Positions 44,095 through 54,200 of a stretch of DNA of 64,000 nucleotides are shown here, piece after piece; positions within the stretch are counted from its first letter, which is position 1, and every line of letters begins with the position of its first letter. The notes below the pieces were generated by a model. It saw nothing but the letters and a program-made list of their open reading frames with translations, was not told the origin of the DNA and ran no database searches. Made by a program: the position numbers and the translations under genes. This DNA is from Spirosoma panaciterrae DSM 21099 (lineage in GTDB: Bacteria; Bacteroidota; Bacteroidia; Cytophagales; Spirosomataceae), in contig NZ_KB893192.1 of NCBI RefSeq assembly GCF_000374025.1, positions 1-64,000 of the forward strand, written 5' to 3'.

Positions 44095-45723
44095 ATGCCT
44101 TATTTGGATATCTATACCACACTGCTTACCGCCGGAACGGCTGCCCACTTGCTTCGGCGGGCAACCTTCGGGCCAACGCAAACTGAAATAACCAGTTTTA
44201 CGGGCTTAACGGCTACGCAGGCGGTTCAGCAGCTTATCAGCAACGCAAACTACTCGCCACCGCCCCCCGTCGATCTGGATAGTAATCAGGCAACCGCTGG
44301 TCAGACGTATCTCGATAAGCCGTTCAACGGTGACCGGAACTTCGATTTTGGCCATTATTTACGGTATTGGTGGCTGGGCCTGATGGCTTCCCAAACAGCG
44401 CCACCGAGTCTGCTTGATAAACTAACCCTGTTCTGGCAAAACCATTTTGTTACGACCCGCGAAGTTGTCGACGACTACCGCTTTGTCAATCAGTATATGC
44501 TGCTGCTGCGCAATAATGCTTTGGGAAACTTCCGTACGCTGGTCACCCAGATCAGTAAAGACCCCGCCATGCTGCGCTACCTCAACGGCAATGAAAACGA
44601 AGTTGGTAAGCCCAACGAAAACTATGCCCGAGAACTTCAGGAACTGTTTACGGTAGGCGCATTTGATTTCGCCGGGAATAAAAATTATACCGAAGACGAT
44701 GTAAAGGCTGCCGCCCGGGTGCTCACTGGCTGGAAATACACCAATTATTGGGTAAATGGCTCGACCAGTTTCGGTACTACGTTTACCCTCTCGAAACACG
44801 ACAAAACCAACAAAACCTTTTCGGCTTCTTACAACAATACCACCATTTCGGGTCGATCGACAACATCGGCGGGCGACGATGAACTGGCCGATCTGGTAAC
44901 GATGCTGCTCAATCATCCTCAAACGTCCCGGTTCATCTGTCGGAAATTGTATCGGTGGTATGTCAATCCCAACGTTACCCAAGCCATCGAGGATAACGTC
45001 GTTATTCCGCTGGCGCAGTTTTTTGCCAGCCCCTCCAACAACTATGCCATTCAACCCGTCATCGTCAAGTTGCTAACCAGTCAGATCTTTTTCGACGATG
45101 CCAACCGGGGAGCCCTGGTGAAATCGCCCGTCGATCTGGCCATTGGAGCCATGCGGTTTTTCAACCAGCCCGTACCGGACATGACCACCGATTACGCGGC
45201 CTTCAAGGTGTATTGCGATTTCATGTTCTGGCGGATGCGGGATATGCAGATGGCTCTGGTCGATCAACCCTCCGTTTTTGGCTATGACGCATACTATCAA
45301 ACGGGGTATTCGCGAATCTGGATCAATACGACCACACTGGCGCTCCGGAGTGATTACACCGATGCGTATATCTGGCGCTGGCTTCAGGTAAAACCGAACT
45401 ATAAAATGGGCATCGACCTGTTGGGTTGGGTCACGTCACTCCAACCCAATTTTTCGGATGTGGCCGGAAGCCCCGCTATTCCCTGCGTAGATGTCCAGGC
45501 CGCTTTTTCCAAAAACCTGTTTGCCATTGACCTTTTTCCGTCACAGACCAGCTTCTTGATCGACACGATTATGATGCAAGGCATTCCGCGTACATCCTGG
45601 ACGGTTGAGTGGAATAACTATCGCTCAACCCCAACGAATACCAACCGAAAAAATGCAGTGCTATACCGATTACAGAACCTAATGAAATACATGCTCCGCA
45701 TGGCTGAATATCAACTGTTTTAA
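44095..45723 (+). CDS. DUF1800 family protein (copy 2)
   Basis: A 542-residue paralogue of copy 1, with the same HLLRRATFGPTQTEI, LLDKLTLFWQNHFVTT, NALGNFRTL and VLTGWKYTNYW motifs and the same C-terminal ending (LMKYMLRMAEYQLF versus LMKYMLRMAEYHIC). The two differ throughout, so the duplication is not recent. It has no signal peptide. Its stop is followed by a word-repeat hairpin spacer and then the DUF1501 gene 83 bases later. The three genes probably act together. Confidence 0.9.
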   Translation: MPYLDIYTTLLTAGTAAHLLRRATFGPTQTEITSFTGLTATQAVQQLISNANYSPPPPVDLDSNQATAGQTYLDKPFNGDRNFDFGHYLRYWWLGLMASQTAPPSLLDKLTLFWQNHFVTTREVVDDYRFVNQYMLLLRNNALGNFRTLVTQISKDPAMLRYLNGNENEVGKPNENYARELQELFTVGAFDFAGNKNYTEDDVKAAARVLTGWKYTNYWVNGSTSFGTTFTLSKHDKTNKTFSASYNNTTISGRSTTSAGDDELADLVTMLLNHPQTSRFICRKLYRWYVNPNVTQAIEDNVVIPLAQFFASPSNNYAIQPVIVKLLTSQIFFDDANRGALVKSPVDLAIGAMRFFNQPVPDMTTDYAAFKVYCDFMFWRMRDMQMALVDQPSVFGYDAYYQTGYSRIWINTTTLALRSDYTDAYIWRWLQVKPNYKMGIDLLGWVTSLQPNFSDVAGSPAIPCVDVQAAFSKNLFAIDLFPSQTSFLIDTIMMQGIPRTSWTVEWNNYRSTPTNTNRKNAVLYRLQNLMKYMLRMAEYQLF

Positions 45724-45802
45724 AGAGCGAATGCGAGAACGAGTGAATGAGCGAACAAAACGCATCAGCCACTCTTGCACGCATCTGCCCTTTCACTCTT
45801 TA
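45721..45802 (+). repeat. Word-repeat inverted repeat spacer between DUF1800 and DUF1501 genes
   Basis: The 5' arm TAAAGAGCGAATG (45721-45733) includes the stop codon and pairs with CTTTCACTCTTTA (45790-45802) with two G-T or mismatched positions. The loop contains CGCATCAG at 45761-45768. Words such as GAGTGAATGAGCG are repeated inside. It resembles the spacers at 57219 and 58193. Confidence 0.6.
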
Positions 45803-45806
45803 GCGA

Positions 45807-47315
45807 ATGAAACGTAGAGATTTTTTGGCAGCAGCCTCAGCGAGCCTGGTGCCAGTAATGCTGGATGGATTTGGGCTGAAAGCCATGACCAGCCAATCGG
45901 CCCTAGTTCAATCCCTATTGAATACAGCCGCGCTGGCTACCGACCGGGTGCTGGTGATCGTTTACCTTAACGGCGGAAATGATGGGCTGAATACCGTGAT
46001 TCCACGGGATCAGTATTCGCTCTACACAGGTCTTCGCAGTAATATCGCCATCCCCGAAAATGCAGTGCTGGCTCTGGATGGTAATCCGGCTACGGGCCTT
46101 CATCCGGCCATGACGGGCATGCGCGATCTATACAACAACGGTAAACTGTCCATCATCCACTCGGTTTCGTACCCTAATCCCGATCAGTCGCATTACCGCG
46201 CTACCGACATCTGGATGACTGCCGTCGACGCCAATGCGACGTCGGATTCGGGCTGGGCGGGTCGTTATCTCGAAAATCGTTATCCAGGCTACCCGGTCGG
46301 TTATCCAAACCCACAGATGGAAGATCCGTTGGCTATTCAGATCGGCTATCTGACCTCAACGGCCCTGCTGGGCAGTCAGCAGTCCATGGGTATTGCCCTC
46401 AGCGATCCAAACAGTTTTTACCAGTTGGTCGGCTCAGGGAGTGCCACATCACCGGGCGATTTACCCTGCTGCGATGCCGGTGAGTTGATTGCCTTTATTC
46501 GGCAGCAACAGATTTTGTCAGTGGGCTATGCCACCGAAATCAAGGCAGCCGCCGATGCGGGTCAGAATATGGCCACGTACCCGGATGCATCAGCCAAAAA
46601 CTCGCTGGCCGACCAGTTAAAAATCGTAGCCCGGCTGATCCACGGTGGCCTGAAAACGAAAATCTATTTTGTTTCGCTCAGTGGATTCGATACCCATTCA
46701 ACGCAGGTAGACCCCACCAATGTGCTCATCGGCACCCATGCCGACTTACTGGGCAAAGTGTCGACGGCCATCAGTGCCTTTCAGCAGGATCTAAAGTTGC
46801 AGGGCACTGAAGACAAAGTGGTGGGCATGACGTTTTCTGAGTTCGGCCGACGCGCCAATTCCAACAACTCACGGGGAACCGATCACGGTGTGGCGGCTCC
46901 GATGTTCGTTTTCGGCAGCAACCTCAAGCACCGCACCTTTGGCCAGAATCCCGACCTTGCCAACCTGACAGGGCAGGCTGGCAACAAGGAAATCACGATG
47001 CAGATCGACTTCCGGCGGGTATATACCGACATTCTCAACGACTGGTTTGGCACCGCTTCTGCCACCACAAACTCGTTACTGTTCCATCCGTTTCCCACTA
47101 TCTCGCTTTTCTCAGATACTGTTGAAACCGTGGCTTCGGGCAACTGGCAGGACAAATCGATATGGACCGTTGGGCGGGTTCCGTTTGCCAATGAGTATGT
47201 AAAAGTAAACGCTGGCCATACGGTCACCATTAGCCAGAATACCTCCGTCAAAAACATTCGTCTGGATGGCAAACTGATTTACAATGGCCCTTATTCCATT
47301 CAGGTTACTGGCTAG
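45807..47315 (+). CDS. DUF1501 family protein with Tat-like leader and C-terminal G8-like segment
   Basis: A 502-residue protein. The N-terminus MKRRDFLAAASASLVPV has the twin-arginine style leader. The DUF1501 (sulfatase/alkaline-phosphatase-related fold) core shows VLVIVYLNGGNDGLNTVIPR, KLSIIHSVSYPNPDQSHYRA, FVSLSGFDTHSTQVDPTN, VGMTFSEFGRRANSNNSRG and GTDHGVAAPMFVFG. The last 65 residues (ASGNWQDKSIWTVGRVPFAN, AGHTVTISQNTSVKNIRLDG) form a small beta segment frequent at the ends of Bacteroidetes secreted proteins. The role is unknown; it forms a pair with DUF1800. Confidence 0.92.
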   Translation: MKRRDFLAAASASLVPVMLDGFGLKAMTSQSALVQSLLNTAALATDRVLVIVYLNGGNDGLNTVIPRDQYSLYTGLRSNIAIPENAVLALDGNPATGLHPAMTGMRDLYNNGKLSIIHSVSYPNPDQSHYRATDIWMTAVDANATSDSGWAGRYLENRYPGYPVGYPNPQMEDPLAIQIGYLTSTALLGSQQSMGIALSDPNSFYQLVGSGSATSPGDLPCCDAGELIAFIRQQQILSVGYATEIKAAADAGQNMATYPDASAKNSLADQLKIVARLIHGGLKTKIYFVSLSGFDTHSTQVDPTNVLIGTHADLLGKVSTAISAFQQDLKLQGTEDKVVGMTFSEFGRRANSNNSRGTDHGVAAPMFVFGSNLKHRTFGQNPDLANLTGQAGNKEITMQIDFRRVYTDILNDWFGTASATTNSLLFHPFPTISLFSDTVETVASGNWQDKSIWTVGRVPFANEYVKVNAGHTVTISQNTSVKNIRLDGKLIYNGPYSIQVTG

Positions 47316-47363
47316 ATTCTTCACAAGGCACCGGGCAGATCAACTTCTGTCTGGTCAATGCTA

Positions 47364-49901
47364 CTAACTGTGGGTTTTACGGGTATAAGCCAACAGTCGC
47401 AGCGCGTTGAAGACGACCAGCAGTGTGGAACCTTCGTGGGCGATCACGGCAGGACCGATCCGGGCGATACCCAGAATAGTCAGTGGAATCAGTATGGCCA
47501 CCATGCCCAGGCTGATGTACAGATTCTGGCGAATGATGCGCCGGGCTGCCCGGCTCAGTCCAATCGCGAAGGGAAGTTTATCCAACTGATCGCCCATCAG
47601 GGCAATGTCGGCCGTTTCCAGGGCCACATCCGAACCGGCGGCCCCCATAGCGATACCGACCGTGCTCTTGGCCATAGCGGGGGCATCATTCACGCCATCG
47701 CCCACCATAGCGACTTTACCTTCGCCCTGACGAAGTTTCTGAACAGCCTGCACTTTGGCTTCGGGCAACAAATCGCCCAGTGCATCCGTCAGCCCGACTT
47801 CGCTGGCAATGGCATCGGCTACCCGCTGGTTATCGCCTGTCAGCATAATCATGCGCTGGATACCCAGTTCTTTTAGTTCGCTCAGTGTCTGCCGGGCCTC
47901 CTTTCGTGGAGTATCCATCACGCCCAGAATACCCAGAAACGACTTACCCTGCCGAACGATCATGGCTGTATGTCCGTTTGCTTCCAGTTCATCGGCTTTC
48001 TGACGAACAGCATCGGTCAATGTGTTCTGCTCGTCGAACAGAGCTTTATTGCCTATGTACACGGGTTTCCCATCGACAGTCGCCTGTACTCCCCGCCCCG
48101 TCAGAGCTTTCAGATCCGTGGCTTCCGGTATACTTTTCTGGCCCAACCGATCGGTGCCATCCTTAACGATGGCCTGTGCCAGCGGGTGATCACTAAGTCG
48201 TTCGACAGCAATGGCCACGGGTAGTAGTTCGGCCTCAGAAGCCTCCAGCGTAACCACCTGAGCCAGTCTGGGCTTACCCTCGGTCAACGTACCCGTTTTG
48301 TCAAACGCCACGGCTGTCAGTTCCCCCAGATCTTCGAGCGGTCGCCCACCTTTTACCAACACCCCATCGCGGGCTGCCCGTGCAACCCCACTCAGTACCG
48401 CCGATGGGGTTGAAATGGCCAACGCACAGGGACTGGCGGCAACCAGCACAGCCATAGCCCGGTAGAAACTTTTGGCAAACGGCTCATCAATCACCAAGTA
48501 AGCAAAACAAAGAGTCACCACCAAAATCAATACCGCCGGAACGAACCACCGTTCGAAACGATCTGTAAATTGCTGAGTAGGCGATTGCTGGGACTCGGCT
48601 TCGTTCACCAGTTTGATCAGCCGGGCCAGAGTTGAATCACTGGCCGCTTTAGTGACTTTGATTTCCAGCACCGACGTCCCGTTGATGGTTCCCGCAAACA
48701 CTTTATTTTCGGGCTTGGCCCGACTGGGATCGGCATCTGGGTCAGCCATTGGCTGCTTATCCACGGGTACACTTTCGCCCGTAATGGGCGCCTGATTCAC
48801 AGGGCCGCCCCCTTTGATGACGACACCATCAGCAGCAATTTTACTGTTTGGCTTAACAAGGATTACGTCCCCTATCTTTAGCTCGGCTACGTCTACTTCT
48901 TCCGTCGAATTACCCCGCCGAACGGTCGCTGTTTTGGCACTTAAATCGGCCAGAGCAGAAATCGACTTACGAGCGCGGTTCATGGCATAGTGCTCCAGAG
49001 CGTGTCCCAGGCTAAACAAGGCCAGCAACAAGGCCCCTTCGGCCCATTCGCCCAGCACACCCGCCCCAGCGGCCGCCACCAGCATCAGAAAGTCGATCTC
49101 GAACTGGCCATTCCGAATCGCTTCAACTGCTTCTTTAGCCGTAAAGAAACCTCCGCAGAAATAGGCAAATCCGTACAACGTCAGACTCACCCAGCCCGGA
49201 ATCCCGCTCACAAAGGAAAGCCCGAACCCCACTCCGAGGAATACGGCACACAGAATGGCAAAGATCAGTTCGGTATTTGGGCCAAAGATGCCGCCATGCT
49301 CATGATCGTGTCCATCGCCTTCAGCATGTTGATGACGCTTATGCTCCTCTCCTTCCCTATGGTCATGGGCAGGTTCAGTATTGTGAGCTGACGAGGTATG
49401 GGCTTTATCGATTGAGGATTCAGGTTGCGCGTCGATGTCTGGTTCAGTCTCCGATCCAGGTGATGCGGGCGTTTTGTTTTCCCCAAGTTTATTCAGAATG
49501 GTCGCCAGTTGGGTCTTCTTCCGGTCAAATTCCAGATGAATCGCTCCCGATGCGGAGACAGACACCTCTACAACACCGGGCCAGCGCTGGATTTGGCCTG
49601 TTACGATTCGAGCGTGCCGCGCATGGCGAACACCTTGTAGTGTTCCCACAAAATGCCCGTATTGGCTGGTAATTCTGGCGCCGGCCTGTTTAGCAAATTG
49701 CTGTACTCTATTCAGACTAATCGTCTGTGAATCATAATGAATACAAAGCTGGTCGGGATGCGTTTGGGTAGCCGCTCGTACATGAACTTTCTCAATACCC
49801 GGCCGGTCCTCCAGCAGTCCCATCAAGCGTTCCACGCACTGGTCTTTCTCATCCGGGACTTCAGGCAGGACAATGTTTAAATCGATTTGAAGTTTTTGCA
49901 T
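47364..49901 (-). CDS. P1B-4-type heavy-metal ATPase with degenerate HMA domains and His-rich linker
   Basis: An 845-residue metal efflux ATPase. The membrane metal site is SPC in VAASPCALAISTPSAVLSG, and the last helix carries HEGSTLLVVFNALRLL; this SPC plus HEGS pattern marks the P1B-4 group (Co2+, Fe2+, Ni2+ or Zn2+) rather than CPC copper pumps. The phosphorylated Asp is in AFDKTGTLTEGKP, and the hinge is VGDGVNDAPAMAKS. Residues 1-145 look like two ferredoxin-fold HMA-type domains without any CxxC. Residues 168-203 are His/Glu/Asp-rich (EEHKRHQHAEGDGHDHEHGG). It is last in the czc-type operon. Confidence 0.9.
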   Translation of the reverse strand: MQKLQIDLNIVLPEVPDEKDQCVERLMGLLEDRPGIEKVHVRAATQTHPDQLCIHYDSQTISLNRVQQFAKQAGARITSQYGHFVGTLQGVRHARHARIVTGQIQRWPGVVEVSVSASGAIHLEFDRKKTQLATILNKLGENKTPASPGSETEPDIDAQPESSIDKAHTSSAHNTEPAHDHREGEEHKRHQHAEGDGHDHEHGGIFGPNTELIFAILCAVFLGVGFGLSFVSGIPGWVSLTLYGFAYFCGGFFTAKEAVEAIRNGQFEIDFLMLVAAAGAGVLGEWAEGALLLALFSLGHALEHYAMNRARKSISALADLSAKTATVRRGNSTEEVDVAELKIGDVILVKPNSKIAADGVVIKGGGPVNQAPITGESVPVDKQPMADPDADPSRAKPENKVFAGTINGTSVLEIKVTKAASDSTLARLIKLVNEAESQQSPTQQFTDRFERWFVPAVLILVVTLCFAYLVIDEPFAKSFYRAMAVLVAASPCALAISTPSAVLSGVARAARDGVLVKGGRPLEDLGELTAVAFDKTGTLTEGKPRLAQVVTLEASEAELLPVAIAVERLSDHPLAQAIVKDGTDRLGQKSIPEATDLKALTGRGVQATVDGKPVYIGNKALFDEQNTLTDAVRQKADELEANGHTAMIVRQGKSFLGILGVMDTPRKEARQTLSELKELGIQRMIMLTGDNQRVADAIASEVGLTDALGDLLPEAKVQAVQKLRQGEGKVAMVGDGVNDAPAMAKSTVGIAMGAAGSDVALETADIALMGDQLDKLPFAIGLSRAARRIIRQNLYISLGMVAILIPLTILGIARIGPAVIAHEGSTLLVVFNALRLLAYTRKTHS

Positions 49902-49974
49902 AAAATCGTTGTGCTAATCCATTTGTAGGTAACTATTTACACTTCAGAAAGGCAAACTTTTTAGTAGATGTGGG

Positions 49975-51213
49975 TCAATGGGCATGGCCTTCTTCTTCCC
50001 CGCTAGCTGCAGTTAACTGCGACAGAACAGCGTAAGCCCCTTTAACAACAACCCGTGCCTGTCGAAGATTGATTTGGTTCGGTAGAGTCACCTGCGAATA
50101 TCCACCCTCGCTCACACCCCGCCGAACAGGAATACGCCGAAACGTGGTGCCGACCTGTTCCGTTTCATCTGGATGTTGTCCGTGATGGTCGGGCATCTTT
50201 TCCGTCGTGACCACAAAAATGTAGTCTTTCCCTTCCGTCGATACAATGGCCTCCTCGGGCAAGGCCGGGACCCGGCTATCCCCCAGGTCGAGCGTTGCCT
50301 TCAGAAACGTATTGGGAACCAGCCGACTATCCGTCTGCCCAAGTTGGGCAATGACCCGTACAGAGCGGTCGGCATCAATGGTGGGATTGATGTAACTGAT
50401 TTTCGCTGTATGCTCTCTGGAGGCTTCGCTGGTCAGCCGTAAACTAACCGACTGACCTACCCGAAGCTGAGGCAAATCCTTTTCAAAAACCGTTAGTTCG
50501 GCATAAATTCCCTGGGTACTGATAATCCGGGCAATCACGTCGGTGGGTTGTACATACTGACCGATGGTTGCCGATATATCGGTCACAACCCCCGTAATGG
50601 GAGCCGTCACGGCGTAAGAAGCGGTAAAGGTGCCGTTTAGGGCCGCCTGGGGCGAAAGACCAACCAGCCGCAGCCGTTCGGTCAGGCCATTTAGTCGGGC
50701 GCGTACCTGGGCCCGTTCGGCAGTTATTTGCTGAAAGACCTTCAACGCGCTCACGTTCTGCTCACTTAGCTCTTTCTGGCGGATGTATTCAGCATCAAGG
50801 TACGTCAGGCGGCTCTGGTTTTCGGCATACTCCTGCTGAACTCCTACCAGGTCGGGATTTTCGATTCGGGCCAGTAGTTGTCCTTTGCGAACAGGCTGAC
50901 CAGGTAATAAAGGCAACTTCCGAATAAATCCGCCCTGAAGCCCTGTAATAGCGACCTGGCTTTGCGCTGGTGCAACCAGTCGTCCATTCACCAGGAGTTC
51001 CTGACCCAAATTCCGATAGTCAATGGTTCCTACCTGCACATCCCCAATCCGCAGTTGGTCGCTGGTTAGCTCCACCAGTTCAGCTGGGGCTTCCTGGTGA
51101 GCCGCTTCTGCGGGTTTCTTAGCCTCTGCCTTTTGCTGGTCAGCCGATTGTGGGTCACCAGAACAGGCATTTATCAGCCAAAGCAAACCCAGACTCCACA
51201 CGATTTGTCTCAT
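49975..51213 (-). CDS. czcB: CzcB-type membrane fusion lipoprotein
   Basis: A 412-residue periplasmic adaptor of RND efflux pumps. The lipobox is WLINACSG (residues about 13-18). A barrel-sandwich hybrid domain (GLQGGFIRKLPLLPGQPVRK, GQLLARIENPDLVGVQQE), an alpha-hairpin (QSRLTYLDAEYIRQKELSEQ) and a beta-barrel region follow. The C-terminus is acidic and has His at the very end (GEEEGHAH). It links the inner-membrane pump to the outer-membrane channel. It starts 8 bases after the stop of the CzcA-TolC gene, so it is cotranscribed. Gene symbol by family, metal not proven. Confidence 0.88.
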   Translation of the reverse strand: MRQIVWSLGLLWLINACSGDPQSADQQKAEAKKPAEAAHQEAPAELVELTSDQLRIGDVQVGTIDYRNLGQELLVNGRLVAPAQSQVAITGLQGGFIRKLPLLPGQPVRKGQLLARIENPDLVGVQQEYAENQSRLTYLDAEYIRQKELSEQNVSALKVFQQITAERAQVRARLNGLTERLRLVGLSPQAALNGTFTASYAVTAPITGVVTDISATIGQYVQPTDVIARIISTQGIYAELTVFEKDLPQLRVGQSVSLRLTSEASREHTAKISYINPTIDADRSVRVIAQLGQTDSRLVPNTFLKATLDLGDSRVPALPEEAIVSTEGKDYIFVVTTEKMPDHHGQHPDETEQVGTTFRRIPVRRGVSEGGYSQVTLPNQINLRQARVVVKGAYAVLSQLTAASGEEEGHAH

Positions 51214-51221
51214 GATTAGCG

Positions 51222-54200
51222 TTATGGTAAGCCCAGAAGTTGTTCCAGGCGAATGATGGATTGATTATACTGACCAAGCACAACGACATAATTGGCCCGG
51301 GATTGATACGACTGGGTAAGTGCCTGCGAATACTGGAGGTAATCGATTTCACCGGCCCGAAAAGCCAGACTTGCTTTCTCTGCCAACAGTCGGGCAGTCG
51401 GCAACCCCGTCTGCTCATAGTAGGTCAGACTGCTTTGCCGTTTGCGGACATCCTGAATCGTGGCCTGAAGTTCGCCCTGCAGGTTACGCTGCGTCAAGGC
51501 CAGCGTCGCTTCGCCCAACTGCTGCCCCAGCCGGGCCGCTTCAATTCGGGCCCGCTGAGGACGACTAAACAGGGGATAGGCAATCCCGGCAGTCACGCCC
51601 TGAAATCGTTTGCCCCCTCCATACGTCACTTCCTGGTTGTCGACTACATAGGTGCCAATCAGAGACTGGTTGAAATAGCCGAGCGAGAAACTGGGCAGCA
51701 ACCGGGCTTTTTCTACATCGGTTTGGCGAGCAGCTATATTGAGCTGCTGGCGAAGCAGAGCTAGCTCCGGCGTTTGAGCCAGCGTAGACGAATCGAGTTG
51801 AGGTGGTAGCGATCGGCGTGTCAGCAGGGAGTCCGCTAGCTGAATGGGCGCATTCGTATTCAGCAGCGTCTGGAGCCTACTAAGCACAATTTGTTGATCG
51901 GCTTCGGTCTGTGTCAATGCGTTCTCGATTTCGCCTAACTGGTTGGTGGCTGTTGCCACTTCTACAGCAGTGCCTTCACCTGTCCGCAACCGCAACTCTG
52001 TTGCCGCCCGAAAGGCAATGAGCAGACTATCCTGCGTTCTGAGCAACCGTCGCCGTTCAGCCAGATACAACAGATCGTAATAGGCCGATTTCACCTGAGC
52101 CCGCAGTTCATTTTGGGTCACTCGGGCCAGACTTTCGCTGCCCGCCACGTTGGCATCGGCCAGCCGTCCGAGCTGACGAACGAGTTTTGGATTAGGCAAA
52201 CTCTGAGAAAGCGTAACGTTATTGTCGAAGTTGATCCCGTTGTATTGCCCACCCATCCAGGAAAGGCTGGTCGGACCTATATCGTGGGCGACCCGTCGGC
52301 CGGTCTGCTGTTGGGCAATGTTGAGGGCATTGATCCGGGCGGTTCCGTTTTGGGCCGTCGCCAGCCGCAGAGCCTCTTCCAGCGACAGTGCGTGGACTGG
52401 CCGTTGAGGAACCTGCGCCTGAGCCACACCAGATACCGCCATACCCAGTGTGCCGGCCAGCAGCCATCCGGCCAGTTTACCAGTCGGTGTGACCAGTACT
52501 TTTTTCTTTTTTTGCCTAAACCCTGATTGCTCCCATCCATACAGACAGGGTAGCACCAAGAGAGTCAATAATGTAGCCGAAACCAGGCCCCCAATAACCA
52601 CGGTTGCCAGAGGGCGTTGCACTTCGGCTCCAGCCGTTTTAGCCAGTGCCATCGGCAGGAACCCCAGCGAAGCGACCAGGGCCGTCATCAACACCGGACG
52701 CAATCGGGTCGCCGTTCCCTGCACAATACGCTCCTGCAACGACAAATCGGTTTCTGCTTTCAGGTGATTAAACTCACCAATGAGCACGATACCATTGAGA
52801 ACGGCCACCCCGAAAAGCGCAATAAACCCTACCCCCGCCGAAATACTAAAGGGCATGCCCCGCAAGGCCAGCGCAAACACACCGCCAATAGCTGCTAAGG
52901 GAATGGCCGAGAAGACCAACAGACTTTGTCGAATGGAGCCGAAGGTAAAGAACAGCAGCAGCCCTATGAGGCCTAACGCTACCGGCACGGCAATACCAAG
53001 CCGATCTTTGGCCTCCTGAAGATTCTGAAACTGACCACCGTAGGTGAGGTAATAACCGGGCGGAAGGGTCACCTGCTGATCGAGCTTTTGTTGCAGTTCC
53101 GTGACCACACTTTCGACATCGCGCTCCCGTACATTGAAGGCAACGACAATCCGACGTTTGGCATCTTCACGCTGAACCTGGTTGATACTGTTCTGAAATT
53201 GTACGTTGGCCAGTTGACTGAGCGGAATGGCCTGGCCATCAACCGACGTGACCAGCAGGTTCTGTACATCCTCCAAGCGCTGCCGACTGGCCTGTTGCAA
53301 ACGGACCACCAGATCATAACGCCGTTCGCCCTCATACACCTGCCCCGCTGTAGCCCCAGCGAATGCCGCTTGCAGACACCGATTGGCTTCCTCTACCGAA
53401 ATACCAAACTGGGCAAGTGCATCGCGGTCATAGCGAACCACGATCTGCGGCAAACCCGATACCTGCTCAACATACACATCTTTGACGCCGTTTACGGTAC
53501 TGACTACCCGCCCAATGCGAGCTGCGTAATCAGCCAGTACACGCAGGTCTTCCCCATAGAGCTTAAGGGCCACATCCTGCTTCACGCCCGAAATCAATTC
53601 GCTAAAGCGCATCTGAATGGGTTGCAGGAAACCAAAACTCACACCGGGAATCTGCTTCAACTGATCGCTCATTTTATCGGCTAGTTCCTCCCGGCTCTCG
53701 GCCGACGTCCACTCATCCCGGTCTTTGAGGATAACCATCAGGTCGGTAGCTTCAATGGGCATCGGATCAGTGGGAATTTCTCCAGCTCCGGTTTTCCCGA
53801 TCACTTCTACAACTTCCGGGAATTTTCTGGTTAAGATACGCCCTGCCTGTAGTGCGGCATCGCTGGATTGAGCAAGCGACGAACCCGTCATTACCCGGGT
53901 TTCTACGGCAAAATCGCCTTCATCCAGTTGCGGAATAAATTCACCGCCCAACTGACTAAAGACAACCAAAGCGCCCACAAAAAGTCCCACAGATAGGCCA
54001 ACGACCAGTCCTTTGTGGCCGAGGGTCCATCGGATAGCGGGTTCATACCATTGCTGAAAAAAGGCGATAATTCGATCCGAAATGGTTCGGGTTTTGTTTC
54101 GAACGAGCTTCTTGCTCAGTAGCAGGGCCGACATCATGGGCACATAGGTAAGCGAGAGGATAAACGCTCCCAGAATGGCAAAAGCAACAGTCTGGGCCAT

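Noticed and set aside
47358..47876. 172-residue plus-strand frame over the P-type ATPase
   Set aside because: It lies opposite the conserved ATPase C-terminal region; its Gln/His-rich composition is typical of antisense frames.
53088..53684. 198-residue plus-strand frame inside the CzcA part
   Set aside because: The minus-strand CzcA frame carries the known porter motifs here; the plus-strand frame is a shadow.
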